From the NCBI RefSeq assembly GCF_000715075.1, contig NC_134096.1:69445026-69509025 (forward strand): DNA of 64,000 nt, in the 5' to 3' direction. Both the position numbers and the translations under genes were made by a program. The DNA is from Nicotiana tabacum. Lineage: Eukaryota; Streptophyta; Magnoliopsida; Solanales; Solanaceae. Every line of letters begins with the position of its first letter. Position 1 is the stretch's first letter. Of this stretch, positions 45,725 through 57,140 are shown piece after piece. The notes below the pieces were generated by a model. It worked only from the letters and a program-made list of their open reading frames with translations, did not search any database and was not told where the DNA came from.

Positions 45725-46492
45725 AGATCATTCATTAGTGTTTCTTTAAACTTTGTTTCTTGGATACTAGATTCAGGAGCATCAAAACATATGACTTCTG
45801 ATTCCAGACTTCTGTTTAATATTCAGACTTTCTCTAAACCTGTTTATGTTACTCTACCCAATTCTCTTAAAGTTTTAGTTTATCAGTATGGTTCAGTTTC
45901 TCTTTTAACTCAGCTCACTTTACAGAATGTTTTATTTGTTCCAAGTTTTAATTATAATTTGTCTGTTCACAAATTACGCCTACAATTCAATTCCATCCTA
46001 ATATTTTCTTCTCTTGGTGCTACATTGCAGCCCGCTTCAATGAAGAGGCCAGTGGTGCTTGGTGAAGTAAAGCAGGGACTCTACATTTTTAATTCAAGTG
46101 AAGTCAAGTCTAGAGCTGGAGTTATTAGTAAAATCAAGTCATTTTGCCTTTCTCTTTATAATCAGCATGCTAGGAGTCAGTTTTCAAATTCTATTTTAGC
46201 TTCAGTTTTCGGTGATGTAAGCCTTTGTCATACCATAATGGGACATTTGCCATTTTCTAATATGAAGAATATTAGTTCTATTGCTTATTCTGGTTCTTTT
46301 TCTAACACATATTCTTGTGACATTTGTGCTAAGGCAAGACAAGTCAAATTATCTTTCCCTTCTAGCTCTATCACTATAAAATATATTTTTGATCTTATAT
46401 ACATTGACACTTGGGGGCCCTATAAGACTAATACTCATGAGGGCTTTAAATATTTTCTTATTGTTGTGGATGATTATAGTAGAGTACTTTGA
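45725..46492 (+). pseudogene. Copia-type protease and start of integrase
   Basis: WILDSGASKHMTSDSRLLFN holds the catalytic DSGA of the aspartic protease. The pre-integrase segment follows, with LCHTIMGHLPFSNMKNI and CDICAKARQVKL (zinc-binding His/Cys), then the first integrase Asp in IYIDTWGPYKTNTHEGFKYF and VVDDYSR. A stop at about 46490 separates it from the next piece. Confidence 0.85.
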
Positions 46493-47123
46493 CTTTTCTT
46501 CTTAGGACCAATTCTAATGCTTTTCCAGTCCTTAAGAATTTTCTAGCCATGAAAGAAAGACAATTTGGCACTAAAGTAAAGTCAATTAGATCAGATAATG
46601 CTTGGGTGTTAGGTTCTGGTTCTCAACACTTTGAATTTTTAGCTTCACAGGGGATTTTACATCAAACAACCTATCTTTACTCTTCTCAACAGAATGGCGT
46701 CGTTGAGAGAAAACATAGGCATCTCCTTGAAACCTGTAAAGCACTATTATTCTACTCAAATTGCCTATTCACTTCTGGGGAGAATGCTTGTTAACTGCCA
46801 CCTATCTAATAAACAAATTCCCTTCTAAAGTTCTAAAAGAGAATTCACCCTATGAAATCCTATTTGGAACACCTCCTTCATATTCTAATCTCAAGGCTTT
46901 TGGTTCACTTTGCTATGCCACTACCTTACCTGTACATAGATCAAAATTGGATCCTAGATCACTAAAGTGTATGTTTTTGGGGTATCCTTTTGAGAATAAA
47001 GGATACAAATTACTTGATTTACAGTCTAAAAGGGTGCTCATTCCTTGGAATGTGGTCTATCATGAGCACATCTTCCCATTCTCTTCTAAGGAATCCATTC
47101 ACATTTTTCCTAATAACTCATAA
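46489..47123 (+). pseudogene. Copia-type integrase, core and C-terminal part
   Basis: KSIRSDNAWVLGSG gives the second catalytic Asp and [18 protein letters not shown] the catalytic Glu. A register shift near 46780 leads to [40 protein letters not shown] and [16 protein letters not shown], the usual C-terminal part. Core residues are intact; continuity is lost. Confidence 0.85.
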
Positions 47124-48227
47124 ACACCTCACCCAGATCACCCTGTTCCTCTTTCCCCTATCTATCCTAAGGAACTTTCAGACTCTAGAACTCCATGTCC
47201 TCCATCTTCTAACCTACCTGCTTGTTCACCTTCACCTACTGCCCCCTCACCTTCTACTCCAATTTCTTCTCACTCTCCCTTTTCACCTATCATACACTCT
47301 CCTTACCACACTACAGATTCACATTTCCTTTTGAATGATAAGTCCCCTCCCATCTCAAGTCATTCTTCTGAACCTATTCAGCCAGCACTTAGGAGGTCAC
47401 TAAGGGATTATCATCTCCCCTTCTACTTAAATGATTACATTTGTAATTCTATTTTTTTTACTAATGTTTCCTCCAGTTGTTTTACCTCCCCTGTGACCCC
47501 TCATATCTTGTCTTTCTCAACTTTATCACACTCCAATCAAACTCTTTTAAACTCAGTTTCTTATATGTCAGAACCTTCCTTCTATTATCAAGCTTCCTTA
47601 CATCCAGGTTCGGTTGAGGCTATGTCCAAAAAAATTCAAGATCTTGAAACTAACACGACTTGGGAGGGCGTAGAACTACCCAAAGACAAGTAAGCTTTAC
47701 CTTGTAAATGGGTTTACAAGGTGAAATATAAACAAGATGGGTCGCTTGAAAGATATAAAGCACGGTTAGTTGTAAGAGGGGAAATACAAAGAGAAGGCAT
47801 AGATTTTACTGAAACCTATTCACTAGTGGTGAAAATGACTACTATAAGGTGCTTATTGACTATGGCAGTTAACAAGAACTGGGAAGTTTTTCAACTAGAT
47901 GTTAATAATGCCTTCTTGCATGGTGATTTGCAAGAAGAAGTTTACATGAAATTTCCCGATGGCCTCTCCCCTCCTATGCCTAATTATGTGTGTAGACTCA
48001 AGAAATCACTCTATGGGCTACGACAAGCATCAAGACAGTGGTGTGCTCGACTCACAACAGCCCTGAGTTTCAAAGGCTTCTCGCACTCACTCAATGATTA
48101 CTCTCTTTTCTTTAAACACTCAGACGGGAAAACAACTATTATTGCAGTTTACATGGACGATATCTTACTAACAGGGAATGGCTGGTACGAGTTCTACATG
48201 ATCTCTCTGTTTCTCCTTCTTTACTAG
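47124..48227 (+). pseudogene. Copia-type reverse transcriptase, truncated after the active site
   Basis: A Ser/Pro/Thr-rich linker (47124-47690, with a frameshift) ends PALRRSLRDYHLPFYLNDYI and WEGVELPKDK. The RT follows: [58 protein letters not shown] and the active site [11 protein letters not shown]. Directly after LLTGN the sequence jumps to the end of RNase H, so the RT thumb and most of RNase H are missing. Confidence 0.87.
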
Positions 48228-48420
48228 TGTCGCTTCACTCCGATAGTCAGGCGGCGATGTCCCGTCTTCCATGAACGCACCAAACACGTTGACCTTGATT
48301 GTCACTTTGTGCGTCAGCAGTACCTCGCCGGCCTTATATCTTTGTCGTATGTACCTTCGATTACAAAACCCCTTTCTAGGCCATCTCACATATCCGTTTT
48401 GGGCAAGTTGGGGATTGTTT
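48178..48420 (+). pseudogene. Copia-type RNase H C-terminal remnant
   Basis: In frames other than that of the RT one reads [20 protein letters not shown] (SDSQA is the last RNase H Asp motif), then FHERTKHVDLDCHFVRQQYL and KPLSRPSHISVLGKLGIVS, the standard C-terminal end of copia pol. The stops and the jump at about 48178 show an internal deletion of several hundred bases. Confidence 0.8.
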
Positions 48421-48433
48421 CACGTCCCTTCAA

Positions 48434-48445
48434 CTTGAGGGGGGA
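48434..48445 (+). other. Polypurine tract of the copia element
   Basis: CTTGAGGGGGGA precedes the 3' LTR start TGTTAGTGATATG. Confidence 0.82.
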
Positions 48446-48944
48446 TGTTAGTGATATGATTTCACATTCATTAGAAGGTGAGAATGATTTGCAAAGAAAA
48501 CTTAAAGAGAGAAAATGAAGGTGGATTTGTGGAGTAGTAGTTTGATACAAACGAGGTTAAGCGAAGCTCTTGTCTGAAGAGCTTCTGATATTTTGGTTCA
48601 AGCTTAATACAATTGGGTCAAGCAGGCATTTGGCTTAAATTGCTTCTTCGGACTGCTTATTTCGTCTTGGGCCCAATACACTAAAAAGCATGCTTATGTT
48701 TTCTAGAAAGAATTAGAAGAATCTAGTGAGAAAGTAAAATGTATTTATTTTCCTTTGTTTCTGTACATATCTAATAGGTAGTTATAGCTTGACAAATAAA
48801 CATAGGACAAGTGGATAGTTAGTTATGCAAAAGATTCTTTTATTATTTGTATATATACACATGACTTGTACAGAAAGAATTCACTGAATACACTGAAAAG
48901 TTTCAGCTTCACAAAATTCTTTCATGCGTCAATGAATTCTATTA
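48446..48944 (+). mobile_element. 3' LTR of the copia element
   Basis: A 499-bp LTR from TGTTAGTGATATG to GAATTCTATTA, followed by target duplication GTAAT. Contains a TATATATACAC-like promoter string near 48850. Confidence 0.85.
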
Positions 48945-48949
48945 GTAAT

Positions 48950-49820
48950 TAATTAATACCATTCGGTTAACAAATTGTCACCCATTTACTTTTTAACTCT
49001 TACAAAAGGTAATTTTAAACCAAAGCCAAAAGTGAAGAGATAAATTTAGACCATTTTTCTCACATATTTTACATTCAGCCAATTACCCCGGTTCATGCTA
49101 GAGCTCTATTTAAATCAAGGATAAATACAAGATGGTTCGCGAAGAGTATGAATAAGCCCAAAAGTATAATCAAGGAATAAATTAAAATATTTCGTATGGT
49201 AAAAATAACAAAATGAAAATTTTGATATTTTTTTTTGAAGTTCATTAATTTTGTTCAGTTATGAAGTAAATATCTTTTAAAATATATTCTTTTCGAAATT
49301 AATTTTCGGGGATTAATTACCATACTGTTGAAAATATTCCTGTTACTTGTTTTTTATCAACATACAAACAAAAACACTACTTCTGCATAAAACAATACAA
49401 GACAAGGCCCAATACGCACTTCCCCACTGCTATTACGCTCAAGAACTGTGTATGACCAACTAAATACCAAAAAAAAAAAAAATACAAAATATAATTTTGA
49501 ACTATAACTTTCTTGTATAAAACATTTGGGTGTAAAATAGTTTTTCAGAAAAATATTACGGCGAACAATAGCGATGTACTAGATAAGTCTGTGATGCATG
49601 CACTTCTTTTTGTATATGTTTATAGTCAACTCGGACATTTTCTTTTTCTATAATATATATATCTCCACCGCGAATCCTAATATTATTAAATTTATAGTAT
49701 ATTGTTAACGCAATTTGTACATGTTCGCACGTCTCGAGTTTCTGAACCTAAAGGAGGTGCTTCTCACGTATGCTACTACCTACAACTCAAAGCGATGATC
49801 ATTTTCATTGGCTACTTCAA
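48950..49820. other. Intergenic DNA upstream of the peroxidase gene
   Basis: AT-rich with no coding signal. Probably contains the peroxidase promoter. No specific regulatory motif can be supported beyond the TATA box listed separately. Confidence 0.5.
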
Positions 49821-49823
49821 AAA

Positions 49824-49835
49824 TTATATATATAG
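49824..49835 (+). promoter_or_regulatory. Probable TATA box of the peroxidase gene
   Basis: TTATATATATAG lies about 80 bases before the start codon, with an ATTGG (reverse CCAAT) at 49806-49810. The spacing suits a transcript start near 49860. Confidence 0.55.
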
Positions 49836-49911
49836 ATAGGTATACATTAACAAAACAAGCAATTCCACTTCATTATTTCAGTTGAAGCTCCTCTTCCCCA
49901 AATTTCAAAGA

Positions 49912-51734
49912 ATGAAGAGTTTTTCAAGTACCGCCACTTTGCTTTACGCCACGGCCTTCTTTCTAGTGGCCTTCGTTTCTGCTTTACCATTTGACGATAT
50001 TGACCTTCCTTTCGATTACTATAGCCTTAGCTGTCCCAAGCTTGAGGAGATTGTACACAACAAAATGGAGGAATGGGTTAAAAAAGATTATACCCTTGCT
50101 CCTGCTCTCATGAGGTTGCATTTCCACGACTGCGTTGTTAGGGTAAGTAAGCATATTCGAGAGATAATTTAACCTTAAATTCTTATTTTACTTTTAATCA
50201 TGCTTTTATATATAGCCATAAAAATGTCATAGAATATTTAAAATCACATATTTAAGAAGTTTTTCTTTCATTCTTAAACTTCGTCCTCGATCAAACACCA
50301 TCATATAAATTGAACATAAATAAGTTGAATTATAGTTAATATAACCCCAAAAAGGTCTAGTTTAAAGCTATATCTCCACTTTTTGGAATTTTTATTTGAG
50401 TGTACAAGATGTGATACCTAGGTACAAAATGTTCTTTAATTAAGTTTGATATTGTGTACATGGATGGTAGGGATGTGATGCTTCAATACTGTTAGACCAC
50501 GAAGGAAGTGAGAAGAGTGCCAAAGCAAGTAAGACATTAAGGGGATTCGAGGTAATAGAGGACATCAAAAGAGAAGTGGAGAGAGTGTGCCCAAGGACAG
50601 TGTCGTGTGCTGATATTCTAACCGTAGCTGCTCGAGACGCCACACTTGCTGTAGGTGGTCCATTTTGGATGGTTCCATATGGTAGGAAAGATGGTACAGT
50701 TTCATATGCTAAGGAAGCTGATCAATTGGTCCCTACGGGTCACGAAGTAGTCACTGATTTGCTTGAACTTTTCCAGTCCAAGGGCTTGAATGTTCTCGAC
50801 TTGGTTGTCCTCTCTGGTGAGTCCAACTAGCCACCTAGCTTCTATTTTATATGACACATTTTTTGTTTTAGTATGATCCCAAAAGAATTGCACATTCTCT
50901 TACTTATATATGAAAACTACGTAACTTAACATCCATATTTTCGTTTATTGACATGACTTGTTGGCCGGACTCACTTGATATAAACGTTCATTTTTTTTAA
51001 TGATTAAAAAAAGGACATGTGAAATTCTCACAGACATTCATTTAATTGGTTAATTTTGACACCTTACGCAGATTTGGCTTACATATCAAAATTTTCCTTT
51101 AATTTCTTAAACTTCATATATATTCAGTCAAACACTTCCAGATAAACTCAGACAGGAAGGGTAATCCTTATCTATGTAGCTATTTTTGGTTTAATGATCG
51201 ATCGGGGATATCGATGGACTAGATCTACGCCCATCAAATTAAAGTAGCAAAAAAAGCTATAACTCAAATTAAGAATTACAGTTGAATATTAGTGTTGGTT
51301 TAATTATTTACGTTATATATGTAGGAGCTCACACAATTGGAAGAACCACATGTGAATCTCTGCAATACCGGCTATACAATTATAATGGAACTAGAAAATC
51401 AGATTCAAGGCTCGATCATCTCTACTTAAACTATTTGGAAAGGAAGTGCAGATGGGCATCTGAATATGTTGACCTTGATGCTGTTACTCCCAAGAAATTT
51501 GATGTTCAGTACTACAAGAATTTGCAGAAGGGAATGGGACTATTGTTGACAGACCAATTGCTCTACTCAGATCCAAGAACTGCACCTATTGTCACAGCTT
51601 TGGCTACTCAACCAGACGTCTTTGAAAACCTGTTTGCAGCATCTATGGTCAAGCTTGGAAATATTCAAGATTATCTTAGCGTTGATGGTGAGGTCCGACT
51701 CAGTTGCGCCAGTGTTAATAGTCCTGGTTATTAA
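49912..51734 (+). CDS. PER7: Class III peroxidase, PER7 type (three exons: 49912-50142, 50471-50816, 51325-51734)
   Basis: The spliced CDS gives 328 residues. It starts MKSFSSTATLLYATAFFLVA, a signal peptide ending near Ala24, so the enzyme is secreted to the cell wall or vacuole, where such peroxidases oxidise phenolics with H2O2 or make reactive oxygen. Exon 1 ends ...FHDCVVR with distal Arg68, Phe71 and His72. Exon 2 opens GCDASILL and carries CPRTVSCADIL. Exon 3 gives the proximal haem ligand His195 in GAHTIG. All eight family cysteines are present. Splice sites are AGG|GTAAGT, GGTAG|GGA, TCTG|GTGAGT and TGTAG|GAG; reading phase is kept. The length and the WASE, DPRTAP and GAHTIG context match Arabidopsis peroxidase 7. 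An in-frame TTG at 49882 is not a likely start. No stop or frameshift is seen, so it looks functional. Confidence 0.93.
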
Positions 51735-51740
51735 TATTTT

Positions 51741-51800
51741 GACGGACTTTTAAAGTTATATATATACATGGACGGACTTTTAAAGTTATATATATACATG
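51741..51800 (+). repeat. Perfect 30-bp tandem duplication in the peroxidase 3' region
   Basis: Two identical 30-bp copies (unit starts GACGGACTTTTAAAG and ends TATATATATACATG) begin six bases after the stop codon. They probably lie in the 3' UTR. Confidence 0.93.
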
Positions 51801-52286
51801 GACAGTGTAAAGATATTTTATACTATCAGTATGAATTTGTTCCTTTTTCTTTTTCACTACTACACTATTTTGTACTTCGAAATTTGCAAATTAAACTCCG
51901 AAATATTTAATTATCTGATGATAGTCCTTGTTGAGATTTCTATGTATTATATTTATCCTTTTAATTAAGCTTGAAAGTTAGACGAGTTGTCGGCCGGACA
52001 TTGTATTTGTATGATTTTTGGGTTGTTAATTGAACAAGATATTGAGAAAAACTCAGCATATCATTGAAAATAAGTGTGTATATCTGTGGATCTGCATGTA
52101 TAGTTTTTATGAAGTGGTACATTTAACTTCTGTGATCGTGAATTAATCCCTTAAGCAATCTTTAGTTTGTTGAAGAATAAATTATAATAGGGGGTTGAAT
52201 AGTAATTAAGTAATTCTCATCGTATGTCGGTAATTTAGTAATTAATTAAAAAAGCATAGCAGCATGTGAAGAAAGACTTCAAATAG
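51801..52286. other. Intergenic DNA after the peroxidase
   Basis: AT-rich, likely to contain the poly(A) region of the peroxidase transcript. No other feature is recognised. Confidence 0.5.
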
Positions 52287-52288
52287 TA

Positions 52289-52550
52289 CTCCCTCTATTT
52301 CAATATACTTTGGCACATTTAGAATTTCGAAAGTTACATTTCTTAATTTTTTTGATATTTTTTCGGACATAAAATCTTTAATTTTTTTGAAATAAAATTT
52401 ACATATTTAAAAATTACGTAAAAAGTACTATAAATTATAATAATTAGTAATTCAAAATATTTAAAAGGTATTTAAAAGTCTCGTGATTAAAGAAACATTA
52501 GTTTAACTCTCAAAATTTCAATAATACCACATAAATGGGGACATGATGAG
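52289..52550. mobile_element. Stowaway-like (Tc1/mariner) MITE
   Basis: It starts CTCCCTCTATTTCAATAT after TA (52287-52288) and ends GGGGACATGATGAG before TA (52551-52552). The interior, with TTTCTTAATTTTTTTGATAT, AAAATTTACATATTTA and GTAAAAAGTACTATAAATTA, is the widespread ACTCCCTC...GGGAGTA plant MITE. The right inverted repeat is eroded. About 262 bp, non-coding. Confidence 0.82.
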
Positions 52551-52552
52551 TA

Positions 52553-53175
52553 ATAAACTAGACCACCTTGCACATACCAACAGAGAAAGTACGGAAAAAA
52601 TTGTATTCTCTAAAATGTTGTCATTTAAAGTAAAGTTTTCAAAATGATCAAATTAAGAACCTTTTGAGTTTCCGTATTTTTTTCTTTTTTCTTTCTTCTT
52701 TTCTTCTTTTTTCATTTTCTTTTTCTTTTTTCCCGTTGTTGTATTGTCGAACCATTGACCAAGCATACTAAAATGAATATTGATGGCTTGGGCGGATGTT
52801 TAATTTGAAAATATCCCATCCTACGTTATAATTTCATCCACAATTATAAACTAAGTAATTCCATTGTTGTTATTGCCACCTTTGATTTATTCTTTGTTTT
52901 TCTCTTTTTCCGCTTGGCAGCTAATTATCGGAGAATGTCTACTCAGAAACTTTTCTCTTCAAATGTGTGACCATTTTATTTTGTGTCTTATGTGCCCCCT
53001 CCCCCTCCCCCCCCCCCCCCTTTTTTTTTTTTCCTTTTTGGAATTGTCCATTTTCTTTGTGTCCAAAATCTGTAACAAATTGCGCCAATCATCCAAAATT
53101 CCACAGGACGCACTAGTCAGTATTTGCATTTGCATGTCTCTTCTCACGTCTCTTACTCATCTCATTCACCTACAA
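52553..53175. other. Intergenic DNA with pyrimidine runs
   Basis: Contains C/T-rich runs (52680-52735) and a poly-C/poly-T run (53002-53032). The frame at 52864-53244 crosses this low-complexity DNA and has no protein motif. Confidence 0.5.
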
Positions 53176-53455
53176 CTTTTGGCTCCACTTGATCTTTCTA
53201 CTGGGAGACGAACTACCCCACCACCTAGGTATACGTTAGAATAAATGCAATCAATCTATTCTTAATCTATGTCTCAAGTTCGAATTGAAAAAATTACTAA
53301 AAGGAAGTACTTTGTCCTTAAATAAATCTCGCATGGTACAAATCTAAAGTAGTCGAGTTGATAAATTCTAAATTGGAGAAGATTAAACAAAAAAAAGATT
53401 ACCCTTTTGGCTCCACTTGATCTTTCTACTGGGAGACTAACTACCCCGCCGCCTC
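53176..53455. repeat. Local tandem duplication A-B-A', with B' beyond the hAT element
   Basis: The string CTTTTGGCTCCACTTGATCT and the following 30 bp occur at 53176-53226 (A) and 53404-53455 (A'). The segment after A (B, 53227-53403, GGTATACGTTAGAATAAATG...) recurs as B' at 56960-57140 in more diverged form. I infer a tandem A-B-A'-B' array later split by the hAT element. Confidence 0.75.
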
Positions 53456-53469
53456 GTCGGTTGGAATTA

Positions 53470-56400
53470 TGGGTGTTTAACGGGCGGGCTGGGACGGGCT
53501 GGACACAAAAAAATCAGCCCGTCCGTTTAACGTTGCGGGCTGTTAGCGAGATGAGTTAGCGGGCTGTATTTTTTCGGATTATTTTTGTCCGTCCGGGTTC
53601 GGGCTTAGCGGGTTATTAGCGGGCCGTGGATTATTTTTTTTTATAGTAAATTTTGTTTGTCTTATTCAATGTTATTGATACTTAAGTGTTTGCAAACTTT
53701 TAAGGCTTAGAATTAAACTTTGAAGTTTAAAATTTAAAATTTAAATTTTATAATATTAAAATTAAAATTTGAAAGTAAGTGACTACAAAAAATTATTTAA
53801 TAAGACCTATATGTAAGGATCAAGCTCCGAAGACTTTCATTTGATATTTTTATTGAATAATATATAATACTTCAAATTAAGTTGCAAGTTCTTTTTTGAT
53901 TTTGTTATTTTTGAACTTGCAAATTAAAAGTTTACAACAATTACAAAAAATAAATAGTACATCATTTTTGTAAGTTCATCCATGTCAACATGAGGTTCTT
54001 GATTTCCGGCATTGGTTGAATCAGAACCATAAACTATTATATCTCCAATTTCTTAGTCCTCCGCTTCATCTACCTCGTCACGCCCTTGATTTCGCCGTTC
54101 TGATCTTATACAATCTCTGAAGCACACTAGAATTTTCAAAGCATTGCTACCCAATGAATGACGGGTATCTCCTAGTTGCTGCCTTACTTGGCTAACTTTC
54201 TGATGCGACTATTGAAATCGGCACATTTAGCACGTCTCGAGCCATGGCCGAAAGAACAGAAAATTGATTTGAGTTGCACCTCCACCAACCCAGTGGTAGA
54301 AATTCCTTTGTGCGGGGCTCTACTGACTTTTGCAAGTAGAATTGAAGTTCATCAATATTCCTGCTACTGGTTTGTTGATGCTCCCCTATTGTAGACCAAA
54401 TCAAATAATCTTCAACACCATCATTATCATCCAAAGCACTGGTCCCAGATGTTGAAACTGAACTTGAAGGAATATTTGCATCTACAGCAGAAGAAGCATC
54501 AACAATGTTAGCATAATAATTATATAATGTTTCTAAATGTTTGTGTAGATCAGAAATACAAGTGTCAATATCAGGAGTTTCAGTTGGTCCAATATTCATA
54601 TAAGAATATAAAGCAGTGATTAATTGGCGACAAGTGGCCATTTTGATAGAAGGGTTTAAAATAACACCAATTAGGTAAATAGGGGAAATTGGGTAAAAAT
54701 ATTTTTTAAACTTATCTAGCATAGATTCAACAACAGAAGTATATCCTTCTTTCTACTTCAAATTATGTAGTAAAAGAGAAATTTCAGCAATATGAACTAA
54801 ATCATTTGCAATAGTAGGATAATAAGCTCCAGAAAACTCAAGTGTAGCCACATAAAATTTTTGTAAAAACTTTACAACATCTTCAATGACATCCCAAGTT
54901 CTAGATGTTAACAAACGGCTAGGATCGGTACAATGAGAATTAGCAACTTCAGTTATAGGCATTCTATATTTATAACAACATTTTAAAAATAAATAAGTAT
55001 AATTCCACTTAGTAACTATTTCTTCAGGCATGAGTCTTGGTTTTAGTTCATAGTATAGATATTTTTCTTTAAATGCATTTAATCTAGCACTTCTATTATT
55101 TCCTTGAATTACACCAACAACTCTTCTAACTAAAGTGATATCATCTCTAAATAATTCAAGGTCACTCTTCACAATCAAATTATAAATATGACATGCACAT
55201 CTAACATGAAATATTTCAGGAAGTGGTGGGTGTAGATGCAATTTTAATATTGTAATAGCAGCATTGTTGTTAAAAGCAATATCAAATGACACACAAAAAA
55301 CTTTTTCTACAAGATTATAAAATATAGCAACTTCATGGATAGTTTTACTTATAAATGTACCAGTATGACTTTGATCTTCATCATATTTAAAAGCAATAAT
55401 ACGTTTTTTCATACAAAAATTACCATCTATCCAATGGCATGTAACAGTCAAATAATCATTACCATTTACAGCACGACCAATATCAAAAGTAAGAGAAATT
55501 CTACAAGAAAGACTGGCGAACAAATAACGTATATATGTCTGATATTGTCCAAAAAGCCTAAAGATATCAGCTCTACAAGTACTTCTAGGAATACCTTTAA
55601 ACAAAGGTTTATAAATTCTTTGAATATAAGTAACAAGATATGGTTAAGCAACAAAACTAAAAGGTAAACAACCTAAAATAATTATTTTAGCTAATTCTTC
55701 CCGATCTTTCTTAATATCGTATTTACCCACTAACCCTCCAGTATCCGGGTTAAGTTTTTGTTGCCCATCTTCCTCATCTACCCCCCAATCAAGAGGGTGG
55801 TTGTCTACCATGTGCCTGCGAAGTTAACCCGTTCCCCCTCCCTTACCGGTCTCATGTTTATAAATATCCTTTTAAATTCTACATCTTACATAATTTTTAT
55901 CTTCTTCTAGTCTGTCAAAAAAATGTCAACACTTGCTTCTTAATCTTAGATTCTTCTTAATAGGGAGGGGAGACCTACTTGTATTACCACGACTTCCACC
56001 CCTAATATTTTGAGTTTGACTAGTACTACCAGGTGTAGCTGGTGGTGTTTCAAGATTATCAGGTGATGAAAATGGAATATCATCTAAATTATCATCTAAA
56101 TCATCATCTATACCATAATTTTCTTGAAGTCCCTCATAATCTACATTTAATGTGTAAAGCTACTAGAAGAACAAGCACCACCTCTTGATCTTTTGAAAGT
56201 TTTCTTACTACCACTTCTACTAGTGCATGCTTTTTTGGCTGCTCTAAATATATCCATTATGTAAATTAAATTAATGATTGTAAATAATAAAATAAATATA
56301 TACCAAAGAAGAGAAAGATATAGAACGAGTGTACCGGGATTCCGGATGCCGCACTAAATTTGATATCAAAAACCAAACTTCAATTGATAGATCGATACTT

Positions 56401-56959
56401 GATAGTTGACACCACACTTCACTTGAATACTTGATATTTGATAATAATAATAATTTTGTAATGAATAAACTAAATATTTGATGAAACTTGAAATAATAAG
56501 TAATTGAGAATTTAAGAACAATAATCAATAATATCAAGAGAGAATTAGAGTAGTAAGAGAGTGAATTGTGAGGAAAAAATAAAGAAGAAGGGGGGGCTAT
56601 TTATAGTTTTTAAAAGGTTAAAATTATAATTTATCAAATACTAGGGGTGTGGGGGCTATTTACTTAAGAGGGTAGGCGAAAATGACCATTTCTGCAAAAA
56701 AAGGCCGTTGGCCAACTGTCATATTTAAATTTGACCGTTGGCAACAGTCAAAAAAAAAAAAGTTAAAAATCGGGCTGAACCGGGCTGTAGCCCGTTAACG
56801 GGTTAACGGGCTTAGCAGGTTCCGGTGCACCGGTATCAAAAAACTGTTCGTTTGAAACCCTTTCCCCGCCCAACCCGTCCCAGCCCGCCCCCACGCTACA
56901 GTACCGGACTGACCCGGGCTGAACCGGATTGTAAACGGGTCATCCCGGCCCGATTAACA
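53470..56959 (-). mobile_element. Degenerate hAT-family DNA transposon
   Basis: The left end reads TATGGGTGTTTAACGGGCGG. The right end, read in reverse, gives TGTTAATCGGGCCGGGATGA. Both are followed by many CGGGCT/CCCGTT subterminal repeats (53480-53640 and 56770-56960). It contains a transposase pseudogene on the minus strand. A clean 8-bp target duplication is not found and the borders are approximate (within about 10 bp). Confidence 0.72.
53960..56257 (-). pseudogene. hAT transposase (RNase H-like domain and C-terminal dimerisation domain)
   Basis: A probable start at 56257 (MDIFRAAKKACTSRSGSKKT) leads into a basic, probably nuclear-localising region. A damaged BED-type zinc finger is at about 55920-55800: KHETGKGGGTG, a stop, then LRRH; the Cys pair is lost. 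The catalytic core is at 55604-54753 (SLTFDIGRAVNGNDYLTVTC, HWIDGNFCMKKRIIAFKYDE, RCACHIYNLIVKSDLELF, TKWNYTYLFLKCCYKYRMPI). The DUF4413-like part and the hAT C-terminal dimerisation motif (WWRCNSNQFSVLSAMARDVL, NVPISIVASES) follow to 54192, and the tail continues in another frame (RQQLGDTRHSLGSNALKILV) to about 53960. Stops and frameshifts make it a pseudogene. Confidence 0.82.
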
Positions 56960-57140
56960 GGTATAAGTAGAATAAATGCAATCAATTTATTCTTAATCAC
57001 ACTTCTCTAGTTCTAACCTTAAGAATAAAAAAATTACTAGTAAGAAATACTTTATTAATAAAATAAATCTTGCACAAATACACGAATTTATATTAGTCGA
57101 GTTAATAAATTATAGATAGAATATGGTTAAACAAAAAACA
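56960..57140. repeat. Diverged copy B' of the local duplication
   Basis: GGTATAAGTAGAATAAATGC, then CAATCAATTTATTCTTAATC and later TAGTCGAGTTAATAAATT match 53227-53403 in order, with small gaps. It lies directly right of the hAT element. Confidence 0.75.

Larger units (their letters stand above)
38169..48944 (+). mobile_element. Ty1/copia retrotransposon, degenerate, with a nested element in its 5' LTR
   Basis: Flanked by GTAAT at 38164-38168 and 48945-48949. The order is 5' LTR (38169-44384, split by an insert), PBS, gag, protease, integrase, RT, remnant RNase H, PPT and 3' LTR (48446-48944, 499 bp). Integrase before RT defines Ty1/copia. Stops, frameshifts and an internal deletion disable it. 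The LTRs are about 94-95% identical by eye, excluding the insert. Confidence 0.87.

Noticed and set aside
49882..49911. Ten-codon N-terminal extension of the peroxidase
   Set aside because: It would start with TTG. The ATG at 49912 gives a proper signal peptide.
52864..53244. 126-codon frame with a Pro/Phe run
   Set aside because: Crosses poly-C/poly-T and the duplicated A segment; no protein signature.
54176..54394. Plus-strand 72-codon frame
   Set aside because: Antisense to the hAT transposase.
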